Source of the DNA: Proteobacteria bacterium SG_bin9 | GTDB taxonomy: Bacteria; Pseudomonadota; Alphaproteobacteria; Rhizobiales; Xanthobacteraceae | DNA: 64,000 nt | Reading direction: 5' to 3' | Assembly (NCBI GenBank): GCA_002083525.1 | Contig: LWDM01000074.1 | Location: 141,168-205,167, forward strand | Shown: positions 38,716 through 45,709 of the stretch, one piece after another | Position numbering within the stretch: position 1 is the stretch's first letter | Layout: every line of letters begins with the position of its first letter | Program-made: the position numbers and the translations under genes | The notes under the pieces: model-generated | Seen by the model: the letters and a program-made list of their open reading frames with translations, nothing else | Told to the model about the DNA's origin: nothing | Databases searched by the model: none

Positions 38716-39495
38716 CTATCCCATCGCCGTGAAGCCGCCGTCGACAGTGTGCGCTGCGCCTGTGACGAAATCCGATGCACGTGCCGACAGAAACACCGCG
38801 ACACCGGCGAGATCCTCGGGCTTGCCCCAACGGGCCGCTGGGACGCGCGCGAGAATGCGCTCGTGCAACTCCGGACGTATTTCTTTCGCGCGCTTGGTGA
38901 GGTCCGTGTCGATCCAACCCGGCAGAATGGCGTTGACCTGAATGTTGTCCGGCGCCCAGGCAATCGCCAGCGAGCGGGTCAGTTGCAGCACGCCGCCCTT
39001 GCTCGCCGCATAGTTCGCGGCTTGGCCCGCGCCGAGGTTGGACAGCACCGAGGCGATGTTGATGATCTTGCCGCTGCCTTGGCGTTTCATCGCCGGATAG
39101 ACGGCCTGAGCGCAGACGAAGGGCGCGGTCAGGTTGACGTCGATCACCGTCTGCCAGTTTTCGAGCGGCATCTCCTCCGGGGGCGCAGAGAGGCTGATGC
39201 CGGCGTTGTTCACCAGAATGTCGATCCGGCCGAACTCTTTCAACGCGGCCGCCGTCATCGCCGCAACGGCGGCTTTGTCGGTGACGTCGGCAGTGAGGGA
39301 GAGCACGCGGCTGTTCGAGGCCGCCGTGACGGCGGCGAGCGCTGCCTTCGCGGCGTCGGCGTTGGCCGGGTTGCGGTCCGCAATGACGACGGATGCACTG
39401 GCTTCGGCGAGCCCCTTGGCGATGGCCAGCCCGATGCCGGTGTTGCCGCCGGTAATCAGCGCGACTTTGCCTGTCAGATCGAAGGGGGAGGGCAT
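38716..39495 (-). CDS. SDR family oxidoreductase, tandem copy 2
   Basis: A 259-residue classical SDR closely resembling its downstream neighbour: MPSPFDLTGKVALITGGNTGIGLAIA, LVNNAGISL, catalytic YAASKGGVLQ, and VTGAAHTVDGGFTAMG at the end. The shared start (PFDLxGKVAxITGGNxGIGL) and shared end show tandem duplication followed by divergence. Substrates may be related hydroxyacids, sugars or acyl chains; none is evident from context. It is the first gene of the two-gene unit. Confidence 0.92.
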   Translation of the reverse strand: MPSPFDLTGKVALITGGNTGIGLAIAKGLAEASASVVIADRNPANADAAKAALAAVTAASNSRVLSLTADVTDKAAVAAMTAAALKEFGRIDILVNNAGISLSAPPEEMPLENWQTVIDVNLTAPFVCAQAVYPAMKRQGSGKIINIASVLSNLGAGQAANYAASKGGVLQLTRSLAIAWAPDNIQVNAILPGWIDTDLTKRAKEIRPELHERILARVPAARWGKPEDLAGVAVFLSARASDFVTGAAHTVDGGFTAMG

Positions 39496-39572
39496 CAGCG
39501 GGCTGTCTCCTTGGCGGATGATTTTGCCCGTCTAGCGATCACAACACGAGAAACCAGGCAAGCACACAAAGC

Positions 39573-39604
39573 CAAAAGCTCCGGGCATCGCTACCCGGAG
39601 CTTT
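39573..39604 (-). terminator. Rho-independent terminator of the outer-membrane barrel gene
   Basis: On the minus strand AAAGCTCCGGG pairs perfectly with CCCGGAGCTTT over an 8-base loop, followed by TTTTGG. It lies about 20 bases after the stop of the outer-membrane protein gene, in the right orientation. Confidence 0.8.
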
Positions 39605-39625
39605 CGTAAGTCTGCTGTTGGACGA

Positions 39626-40399
39626 TCAGTACTTGGCGACAACCGCGGCCGGCGCCGGTGTCCACTTGAAGGTCAGCTTCGCGCGGACGATGTCGTTGGT
39701 GAGCGAGACATTGCGGTTGAAACCAGCGCCGGTCGCGAGCAGGTTGCGATGCAGATCGTTGCCGAGATCGATGTGCTGATACTCGGCGCCGATGATCACA
39801 TCCGACCACAGGAACTTCATCAGGTAGTAGTCGATGCCGACGCCGGCATACCAGCCGCCTTGGCGTTCCTTGGCATAGCTGGTCCAGCTGTTCGGAGCCG
39901 CGGTGAGGATGGTGCGGGTGTAAAGGCTGCCATTGGCGTAGCCGCCGGTGCCATACACCATGACGCGATCCCACGCGTAGCCGACCTTGGCGCCGGCCGT
40001 CCAGTAGTTCTGGAGCCGGGTTTCGCAGGTTATTCCTGCGCCAATGCCGCAGTTGGGGCCGAGGCCGAAGCTTCGGCCGTAGTCAGAGTCCCAACGCTGG
40101 CTGAAGCCGCCTTCAACGCCGAGAACCCAGTTTCCGAACTGGTGCTGATAGCCGACGAAGCGGCCGGTGACGAAATTGCTGTCGCTGGTGTTATGCCGGC
40201 CGAGCGCGGGGGCAACGTAGGTGCCGTCCGAGTCCCACCACTGTCCGCCGAGTGTGGTTGCACTGTAGAGGCCGGTCCAGTTGTAGGCGACCGCGATAGG
40301 AGCCGGGGGCGCTTTGACCGTGCGCGCCCTCAGGTCGGCTGCCATCGCCGAGGTCGACACCAGAACCAGCGCCGCTGCAATTCCCCCAAGGAACTTCAT
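39626..40399 (-). CDS. Outer-membrane beta-barrel protein (Omp25/OmpW-like small porin family)
   Basis: A 257-residue outer-membrane protein. A signal peptide (MKFLGGIAAALVLVSTSAMAA) precedes alternating amphipathic strands rich in Gly, Tyr and Trp: AYNWTGLYSATTLGGQWW, FGNWVLGVEGGFSQRW, VGYAWDRVMVYGTGGYANG, and WYAGVGIDYYLMKF. It ends with a C-terminal aromatic (VVAKY), as sorted barrel proteins do. This is the Rhizobiales small-barrel type with an eight-strand look. ATG 40399 is chosen for the signal peptide. A strong terminator follows the gene and an inverted repeat lies upstream. Confidence 0.9.
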   Translation of the reverse strand: MKFLGGIAAALVLVSTSAMAADLRARTVKAPPAPIAVAYNWTGLYSATTLGGQWWDSDGTYVAPALGRHNTSDSNFVTGRFVGYQHQFGNWVLGVEGGFSQRWDSDYGRSFGLGPNCGIGAGITCETRLQNYWTAGAKVGYAWDRVMVYGTGGYANGSLYTRTILTAAPNSWTSYAKERQGGWYAGVGIDYYLMKFLWSDVIIGAEYQHIDLGNDLHRNLLATGAGFNRNVSLTNDIVRAKLTFKWTPAPAAVVAKY

Positions 40400-40469
40400 C
40401 TGCAATCCCCATCTCGCAATTGGCCGACGCGAAGCGGTCAGCCGAATACCTGCGTTAATGTGACGTGAT

Positions 40470-40494
40470 TTGCGGTAAAATGCTGTGACCGCAA
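40470..40494. promoter_or_regulatory. Inverted repeat upstream of the outer-membrane barrel gene
   Basis: TTGCGGT and ACCGCAA are separated by 11 bases, about 70 bp upstream of the barrel start. The AT-rich surroundings fit a promoter. It is a candidate operator for an unknown regulator. Confidence 0.35.
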
Positions 40495-40565
40495 AGGCAC
40501 GGTACTAAAAAAAGCACTAAGTACCTGAGATCGAACGGAAGTTTGGCATGTTTTGCTGGCCCGAT

Positions 40566-40754
40566 TCAGCCACGTCGCGATAGCGCAACCAGCAACAAGC
40601 CGAGGCCGGCCAGGATCGCGCCGTAGGCGGCCCAGTTCGATTGCCCAACCATGAAGCTTGAAGCCGGGTAGGGGAAATATCCCGTGCCCTGGCCGAGCCA
40701 GATCAACCCGACGATCACGCACAACACACCGGCGATGAGGAGGGGCGTGCGCAT
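40566..40754 (-). CDS. Small two-helix membrane protein
   Basis: A 62-residue protein beginning MRTPLLIAGVLCVIVGLIWL, a membrane segment, then GQGTGYFPYPASSFMVGQSN and a second helix AILAGLGLLLVALSRR. This arrangement (GQGTGYFP between two helices) is familiar from small uncharacterised proteins of Bradyrhizobium-type genomes. Role unknown. It lies 24 bp after parE on the same strand and may be co-transcribed. Confidence 0.75.
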   Translation of the reverse strand: MRTPLLIAGVLCVIVGLIWLGQGTGYFPYPASSFMVGQSNWAAYGAILAGLGLLLVALSRRG

Positions 40755-40778
40755 GGCCTCTGGCTCCGGAGTATGACC

Positions 40779-42830
40779 TCAGACGTCCAGCAACTCGTCG
40801 TTCGCGAACTCGGCCTTGTCGGAGATGAAGGCGAAGCGGGCCTCGGCCTTGTTGCCCATCAGCCGTTCGACGGAATCGGCCGTGCCTTCGCGATCGTCCG
40901 CCAGCAGCACCACGCGCAGGAGATTGCGTTTGCGCGGGTCCATCGTCGTTTCCTTCAACTGCGCCGGCATCATCTCGCCGAGCCCTTTGAAACGGCCGAC
41001 ATCGACCTTCGCGTTGGCGTTGAATTCGGCTTTCAGAAGTTGGTCGCGATGCCGGTCATCGCGCGCGTAGACCGTCTTCGCGCCGTGGGTGAGCCGGTAG
41101 AGCGGCGGCACTGCGAGGTAGAGGTGACCTTCGTCGATCAGCCGCGGCATCTGGCGGTAGAAGAAGGTGATCAGCAGCGAGGCGATGTGCGCGCCGTCCA
41201 CGTCAGCGTCGGTCATGATGATGATGCGCGAGTAGCGAAGATCCTCTTCGCGATAGTGCGCGCCGGTGCCGCAACCGAGGGCCTGCATCAGGTCCGTGAT
41301 CTGCTGGTTGGCGGCGAGCTTGTCCTTACCGGCCGAGGCGACGTTGAGAATTTTGCCGCGCAATGGCAGCACGGCTTGCGTCCGGCGATCGCGCGCCTGC
41401 TTGGCGCTTCCGCCTGCCGAGTCACCCTCGACGATGAAAAGTTCGGAGCCATCGGCGGCAGTGTCTGAGCAATCGGCGAGCTTGCCGGGGAGGCGCAATT
41501 TGCGCACGGCCGTCTTGCGCGCGACTTCCTTTTCCTGTCGGCGGCGCACGCGCTCGTCCGCGCGCTCGATGACGAAGTCGAGCAACTTGTTGGCCTGCAC
41601 CGGATTGCCGGATAGCCAATGATCGAAGGGGTCTTTGACTGCTTGTTCAACGATTTTCTGAGCTTCGGCAGTGGCCAGGCGATCCTTGGTCTGACCCTGG
41701 AATTCCGGCTCGCGCACGAACACCGAGAGCATCACTGCCGCACTCACCATCACGTCTTCCGACGTGACGGATGCGGCGCGCTTGCCCTGGCCGACACGCT
41801 CGGCGTGATCCTTCAGGCCGCGCAACATCGCACTGCGGATGCCTGCTTCATGCGTGCCGCCGTCGTGGGTGGGGATCGTGTTGCAGTAGGACGAGAGGAA
41901 GCCGTCGGCGTCCGCCGTCCATGCGACCGCCCATTCGCAGGCTCCGTGCCCGCCGGTGCGGCCCGACTTGCCGGAGAAAATATCGGGATGAACGAGCGTA
42001 TCGGCGTGGATCGCCGCGGCCAGATAATCCTTCAAGCCGCCGGGGAAGTGGAACGTATCCTCCGCAGGCACGTCCTCGACACCGCGCAACAACTCGGGTG
42101 CGCACTTCCAGCGGATTTCGACACCGCCGAACAGATACGCTTTCGAGCGCGCCATCTTGAACAGGCGCTGCGGTTTGAATGTCGCCTTGGCGCCAAAGAT
42201 GTCGGTGTCGGGCTTGAAGCGCACGCGCGTGCCGCGACGGTTGTGCACCTTGCCGAGGTCTTCAAGCTTGCCCTTCGGATGGCCACGCTCGAACGTCATC
42301 TTGTAGAGTTTTTGATTGCGCGCGACTTCCACTTCAAGCCGCGAGGAGAGAGCGTTGACGACAGAGACGCCGACGCCGTGCAGACCGCCCGACGTCTCGT
42401 AGACCTTCGAGTCGAATTTGCCGCCGGCGTGCAGCGTGCACATGATGACTTCGAGCGCCGACTTCTTCGGAAACTTTGGATGCGGATCGACGGGAATGCC
42501 GCGACCGTTATCGCTGACCGTGAGGAAGCCGTCCGTGGTCAGTTCGACTTCGATGAAGGTCGCGTGTCCCGCGAGCGCCTCGTCCATCGAGTTGTCGATC
42601 ACTTCAGCGAAAAGGTGATGCAGTGCCTTTTCGTCGGTGCCGCCGATGTACATGCCAGGACGACGGCGGACCGGTTCCAACCCCTCCAGAACCTCGATGT
42701 CGCGGGCGGTGTAACCGGCTTCCGCAGAACCGCCGCGCGGTGCAGCAGCCGTGGTCCGGCCTTTCGATGCGGTCTGGCCGAACAGGTCGTCCGGCTTCGC
42801 TTTCTTCTGTGCTTTCAGAGGCTTTGACAT
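40779..42830 (-). CDS. parE: DNA topoisomerase IV subunit B
   Basis: ATPase subunit of topoisomerase IV, which unlinks daughter chromosomes. The 683-residue protein has the GHKL ATP site (VIDNSMDEALAGHA and GGLHGVGVSVVNAL), the TOPRIM metal motifs LFIVEGDSAGGSAKQARDR and DADVDGAHI, and the C-terminal end PRKRNLLRVVLLADDR. Length above 650 and the sequence after EGDSAGG point to ParE rather than GyrB. The first 40 residues are a basic low-complexity extension. It is divergent from the DedA gene. Confidence 0.96.
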   Translation of the reverse strand: MSKPLKAQKKAKPDDLFGQTASKGRTTAAAPRGGSAEAGYTARDIEVLEGLEPVRRRPGMYIGGTDEKALHHLFAEVIDNSMDEALAGHATFIEVELTTDGFLTVSDNGRGIPVDPHPKFPKKSALEVIMCTLHAGGKFDSKVYETSGGLHGVGVSVVNALSSRLEVEVARNQKLYKMTFERGHPKGKLEDLGKVHNRRGTRVRFKPDTDIFGAKATFKPQRLFKMARSKAYLFGGVEIRWKCAPELLRGVEDVPAEDTFHFPGGLKDYLAAAIHADTLVHPDIFSGKSGRTGGHGACEWAVAWTADADGFLSSYCNTIPTHDGGTHEAGIRSAMLRGLKDHAERVGQGKRAASVTSEDVMVSAAVMLSVFVREPEFQGQTKDRLATAEAQKIVEQAVKDPFDHWLSGNPVQANKLLDFVIERADERVRRRQEKEVARKTAVRKLRLPGKLADCSDTAADGSELFIVEGDSAGGSAKQARDRRTQAVLPLRGKILNVASAGKDKLAANQQITDLMQALGCGTGAHYREEDLRYSRIIIMTDADVDGAHIASLLITFFYRQMPRLIDEGHLYLAVPPLYRLTHGAKTVYARDDRHRDQLLKAEFNANAKVDVGRFKGLGEMMPAQLKETTMDPRKRNLLRVVLLADDREGTADSVERLMGNKAEARFAFISDKAEFANDELLDV

Positions 42831-43018
42831 ATGTTCTCAGATGGGATGTTGGCCGCCGCTCGGGCGAATCGCTGTTTTCAACTATGCCATGGATAGGTCT
42901 GCAAATGTGACGCAGTGGCCGATGGCGCAATCCCTTAACGGGCGTGCTATCCCGGCCCGCTGCGCTAAGAATGAGCAGACAACAAACGCAGCTGGCGGAA
43001 ACGGGACGAGGACGGCGC

Positions 43019-43531
43019 ATGGAGGAGATGACAAAGGGGTTGGCGGATTTCGTCCGCGACCATCAGGCGTGGGCCATCCCGATTGTCTTCTTCCTCGCGT
43101 TTGCCGAGTCGCTGGCGGTGCTGTCGCTGTTCATTCCCGCGTGGGGGATGCTGGTTGGCATCGGTGCGCTGATCGGCGTCAGCGGTATCAACTTCTGGCC
43201 GATCTGGTTGGCCGCATCGATCGGCGCCGCGCTCGGTGACTGGCTCTCGTACTGGTTCGGCCATCGCTACAAAGCGCAGATCGAACACATGTGGCCGCTG
43301 TCGCAATTCCCCGACACGCTCGCGGTGGCCGAGCGCTTCGTTCAGAAGTGGGGAATTCCCAGCGTCTTCATCGGCCGCTTCTCGGGCCCGTTGCGCGCCA
43401 CGGTCCCGCTTGTCGCTGGTGTAAGCGAAATGCCGTACTGGCACTTCCAGTTCGCCAATTTTACCTCCGCATTTTTGTGGGCCGCCCTGCTGCTCGCGCC
43501 CGGCATGATGGGCGTGAAGATGATGTTTTGA
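43019..43531 (+). CDS. DedA family membrane protein
   Basis: A 170-residue inner-membrane protein of the DedA/VTT family, implicated in polyprenyl-phosphate or phospholipid flipping. It shows FLAFAESLAVLSLFIPAWGML, GAALGDWLSYWFGH and the family signature FIGRFSGPLRATVPLVAG. ATG 43019 has GAGGA just upstream; an in-frame start at 42944 lacks one. It is divergent from parE. The family role is known; substrate here is inferred. Confidence 0.88.
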   Translation: MEEMTKGLADFVRDHQAWAIPIVFFLAFAESLAVLSLFIPAWGMLVGIGALIGVSGINFWPIWLAASIGAALGDWLSYWFGHRYKAQIEHMWPLSQFPDTLAVAERFVQKWGIPSVFIGRFSGPLRATVPLVAGVSEMPYWHFQFANFTSAFLWAALLLAPGMMGVKMMF

Positions 43532-43665
43532 GCGCGTGCAAAACCAATCGACTTTGTGATTTGGAATTTAGAACGCGATCGGGTGTTAGTGGCGCGATGG
43601 TCGCGGTTTCGCGTGATGCGAATGAATCGCAACAAAAGCGGTTCATGAGAATCCGATAGGCGGTC

Positions 43666-43682
43666 ATGCGAACTGTTCGCAT
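43666..43682. promoter_or_regulatory. Perfect 17-bp palindrome before the metallo-beta-lactamase-fold gene
   Basis: ATGCGAAC-T-GTTCGCAT is perfect, about 43 bp upstream of the ATG at 43726. It is overlapped by CTGTTC-N6-GAACAG. It does not match the alphaproteobacterial LexA spacing (GTTC-N7-GTTC), so another repressor or activator is more likely. Confidence 0.45.
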
Positions 43683-43725
43683 CTGAACAGCTCACCTCGA
43701 GACGCTCTTTTCAGGGAGGCTTGCT

Positions 43726-44715
43726 ATGGATCTTTCACGACGCCACGTGCTCGGCGGCGCTGCTGCGCTTGCAACTGCACCAATGATTTCGACGACCGCT
43801 GCTGAGGCCGCTGCTCCGCCGGCCGGCAAGCAGGTCGCGAGCTTCTATCGCTACAAGATCGGCGACATCGAAGTCACCGCGATTGCCGACGGCACCAACA
43901 CGTTCAACCTGCCGGACACCTTCGTCGCCAACAAGACGAAGGCGGAAGTGAATGCGGCGCTCGAGAAGGCTTTCCTTCCCGCCGACAAGTTCTCGGTGCC
44001 GTTCGCACCCGTCGTCATCAATTCGGGCGGCAAGCTGATCGCGATCGACACGGGCAACGGCCCGGCCGCATTCGCAAGCAGCAAGGGCAACGTCGGTCAG
44101 TATCAGACCAACCTCGCTGCCGCCGGCATCGATCCGAAGAACATCGACATCGTTCTGATCTCGCACTTCCACGGCGACCACGTGAACGGTCTCCTCGACG
44201 CGGAAGGCAAGCAGCTCTTCCCGAACGCGCAGGTCATGGCGTCGTCGACCGAGTGGAAGTACTGGATGGATGATGGCGAGATGAGCCGCGCTCCGGCCGG
44301 CCGTATGGCCGACCTGTTCAAGAACAACCGCCGCATTTTCGAAACCGGTCTGCAGAAGAAGGTGACGCCGTTCGAGTGGGGCAAGGAAGTTGCTCCGGGC
44401 GTGACAGCGATTGCCGCTCCGGGTCACACCCCGGGTCATAGCGCCTTCGTTATTGCTTCAGGTTCGGACAAGATCTTCGTGCAATCCGACACCACAAACC
44501 ATCCGGCCGTGTTCGTCGCGAACCCGGGCTTCCACCTGATGTTCGACCAGGATGCGAAGATGGCGGAAGAAACCCGCCGCAAGATCTACGACATGCTGGT
44601 CGCCGAGAAGATGCGCGTGCAGGGCTATCACTTCCCGTTCCCGGCACAGGGCAACGTGACCAAGGACGGCGATGGCTATCGCTACTTCCCGGTCCAGTGG
44701 TCGACCGCGCTCTAA
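43726..44715 (+). CDS. Tat-exported MBL-fold metallo-hydrolase
   Basis: A 329-residue metallo-beta-lactamase-fold enzyme in the periplasm. The N-terminus MDLSRRHVLGGAAALATAP is a twin-arginine signal (S-R-R-x-x-L-x-G), so it is exported folded. The metal site is SHFHGDHVNG (H-x-H-x-D-H) with further ligands in APGHTPGHSAF and VQSDTT. Relatives include lactonases that quench acyl-homoserine-lactone signals and other esterases; the substrate is not decided. CAGGGAGG lies nine bases before the ATG. A terminator follows, so it is a single-gene unit. Confidence 0.9.
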   Translation: MDLSRRHVLGGAAALATAPMISTTAAEAAAPPAGKQVASFYRYKIGDIEVTAIADGTNTFNLPDTFVANKTKAEVNAALEKAFLPADKFSVPFAPVVINSGGKLIAIDTGNGPAAFASSKGNVGQYQTNLAAAGIDPKNIDIVLISHFHGDHVNGLLDAEGKQLFPNAQVMASSTEWKYWMDDGEMSRAPAGRMADLFKNNRRIFETGLQKKVTPFEWGKEVAPGVTAIAAPGHTPGHSAFVIASGSDKIFVQSDTTNHPAVFVANPGFHLMFDQDAKMAEETRRKIYDMLVAEKMRVQGYHFPFPAQGNVTKDGDGYRYFPVQWSTAL

Positions 44716-44735
44716 GAGCATCCGCCAAACTGAAC

Positions 44736-44762
44736 CGAAGGCCGCTCGTTGGGCGGCCTTCG
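44736..44762 (+). terminator. Terminator after the MBL-fold gene
   Basis: CGAAGGCCGC pairs perfectly with GCGGCCTTCG around a 7-base loop, followed by TGTTTCTG. It separates the MBL gene from the arginine unit downstream. Confidence 0.75.
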
Positions 44763-44797
44763 TGTTTCTGCCATGCGCCCAGCCGATGGCCGGCTGC

Positions 44798-44826
44798 TTG
44801 ACCGCTCGCCGCCCCGGCCTTATATC
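44798..44826 (+). promoter_or_regulatory. Sigma-70-like promoter giving a near-leaderless transcript
   Basis: TTGACC at 44798-44803 and TATATC at 44821-44826 are 17 bp apart, the best promoter match in the window. A start 6-9 bases after the -10 box falls at about 44832-44835, at or within a few bases of the ATG of the Arg-rich leader ORF at 44835. Leaderless leader ORFs are known for the rhizobial trp attenuator. The transcription start is inferred. Confidence 0.7.
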
Positions 44827-44834
44827 CCGCGCCC

Positions 44835-44909
44835 ATGATCAACGCGCTGACCATCGCCAACGCCCGCCGCCGCCGTATGTTCGCGGCATGGGTTGGCGTG
44901 CGCCGTTAA
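44835..44909 (+). CDS. Arg-rich leader peptide of the argC attenuator
   Basis: A 24-codon ORF with sequence MINALTIANARRRRMFAAWV and then GVRR before TAA (44907-44909). Codons 11-14 (44865-44876) are CGC CGC CGC CGT and the last two before the stop are also Arg. It begins where the upstream promoter should start transcription, so it has no Shine-Dalgarno and would be translated as a leaderless message. Its coding region contains segments 1 and 2 of an attenuator fold. The operon downstream ends with argC, an arginine biosynthesis gene, which matches the Arg codons. No protein function is expected: the peptide is likely a sensor for charged tRNA-Arg. Confidence 0.6.
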   Translation: MINALTIANARRRRMFAAWVGVRR

Positions 44910-44961
44910 GATCGCCAACCAGTGCCGCCGGAGATCGCTCTGCGGCACTTGCTTCCTTCCT
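44855..44961 (+). promoter_or_regulatory. Four-segment transcription attenuator, probably arginine-responsive
   Basis: Segment 1 CGCCAAC (44855-44861) pairs with GTTGGCG in segment 2 (44892-44898). Segment 2 GCGGCATGGGTTGGCG (44883-44898) pairs with segment 3 CGCCAACCAGTGCCGC (44913-44928): 14 Watson-Crick pairs, one G-U, one mismatch. The 3' half of segment 3, AGTGCCGC (44921-44928), also pairs with segment 4 GCGGCACT (44942-44949), followed by TTGCTTCCTTCC. The Arg codons (44865-44876) follow segment 1 directly: a ribosome stalled there would free segment 2 to form 2:3 and prevent 3:4. A ribosome at the TAA covers segment 2 and permits 3:4. The terminator T-tract is weak. A small hairpin GCTCG-TCAA-CGAGC (near 44985-45000) sits just before the paiB ribosome site. 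Confidence 0.65.
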
Positions 44962-45010
44962 GAAATCGCAGTTCGGTCCTCGGCGGCTCGTCAACGAGCA
45001 GGAGACCGTT

Positions 45011-45709
45011 ATGCATGTGCCTCACGCGTTTCAGATCGACCGGGCCGCAAGCTTGAAGTTTGCGCTCGAGCGCGGCTTCGGTCTTGCCTGCGCGACCGAT
45101 GGCGACAAGCCCGTCGCGTCGCCGGTGCCGTTTCATCTCAGTTACGGCCAGGACGGTACGCCGGTCGTGGCCTTCCATGTTGCGCGCCACAACCCGCTCG
45201 CAAGTCTTGCGGACGGCGAAAAGCCGTGGCTGCTCGCGGTGCAGGGTGACGACGCTTACGTGTCGTCCGACTGGTACGCGTCCGCGCATCAGGTGCCGAC
45301 CTGGCTCTATCAGGCCGTGCATCTGTTAGGACCGGTGCGGCCCATGGTCGGCGACGAATTGGTCTCGCACCTCGATTCCTTGAGCGAGCGGTTCGAGCGG
45401 GAGCTGTTGCCGAAGCCGATCTGGACCACGGCCAAGGTTCCCGCCGCGCGGCGGGAAGGGCTGATGCGGGCGATCGTCGGGCTTGTTATGACGGTGGACG
45501 ACGTTCATGGCAGCTTCAAACTCAACCAGCATAAATCAGACGCGGACCATGTTGCGGTCGCGACCGCCTTGGGCTTACAGCCGTCGCCAGGTGCCCAGGC
45601 GATCGCCAAAAACATGCGAACGATACGCCCGCACGCGTTTGCGGAATCCACTGCGCTTCACAATATTAGTGAGACCGGCGAACCCGGACTAGTCGAGGAG
45701 ACGATGTAA
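45011..45709 (+). CDS. FMN-binding PaiB-family protein (pyridoxamine-phosphate-oxidase-like split barrel)
   Basis: A 232-residue protein of the PaiB family: MHVPHAFQIDRAASLKFA, then FGLACATDGDKPVASPVPFHL, FHVARHNPL, VSSDWYAS and PTWLYQAVHLLGPVRP, ending with KLNQHKSDAD, the family signature. Members bind FMN-like cofactors; the Bacillus PaiB was described as a transcriptional repressor near a polyamine acetyltransferase. I start at ATG 45011 with AGGAG seven bases upstream; the reading frame is open back to 44672 but runs over the promoter and attenuator, so that longer start is rejected. Its stop overlaps the argC ATG by one base (TAATG), so both are translationally coupled. Confidence 0.88.
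   Translation: MHVPHAFQIDRAASLKFALERGFGLACATDGDKPVASPVPFHLSYGQDGTPVVAFHVARHNPLASLADGEKPWLLAVQGDDAYVSSDWYASAHQVPTWLYQAVHLLGPVRPMVGDELVSHLDSLSERFERELLPKPIWTTAKVPAARREGLMRAIVGLVMTVDDVHGSFKLNQHKSDADHVAVATALGLQPSPGAQAIAKNMRTIRPHAFAESTALHNISETGEPGLVEETM

Noticed and set aside
41619..42827. Long open frame antisense to parE
   Set aside because: parE is intact on the other strand and divergent from dedA; the antisense frame has no family match.
43666..43702. SOS (LexA) box before the MBL-fold gene
   Set aside because: The alphaproteobacterial box is GTTC-N7-GTTC or GAAC-N7-GAAC; here the spacing between GAAC copies is 11 and the main signal is a different palindrome.
44672..45010. Upstream extension of the paiB reading frame to 44672
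   Set aside because: The extension overlaps the MBL gene end, a terminator, a promoter and the attenuator, and has no recognisable protein sequence. ATG 45011 has AGGAG and matches the family N-terminus.
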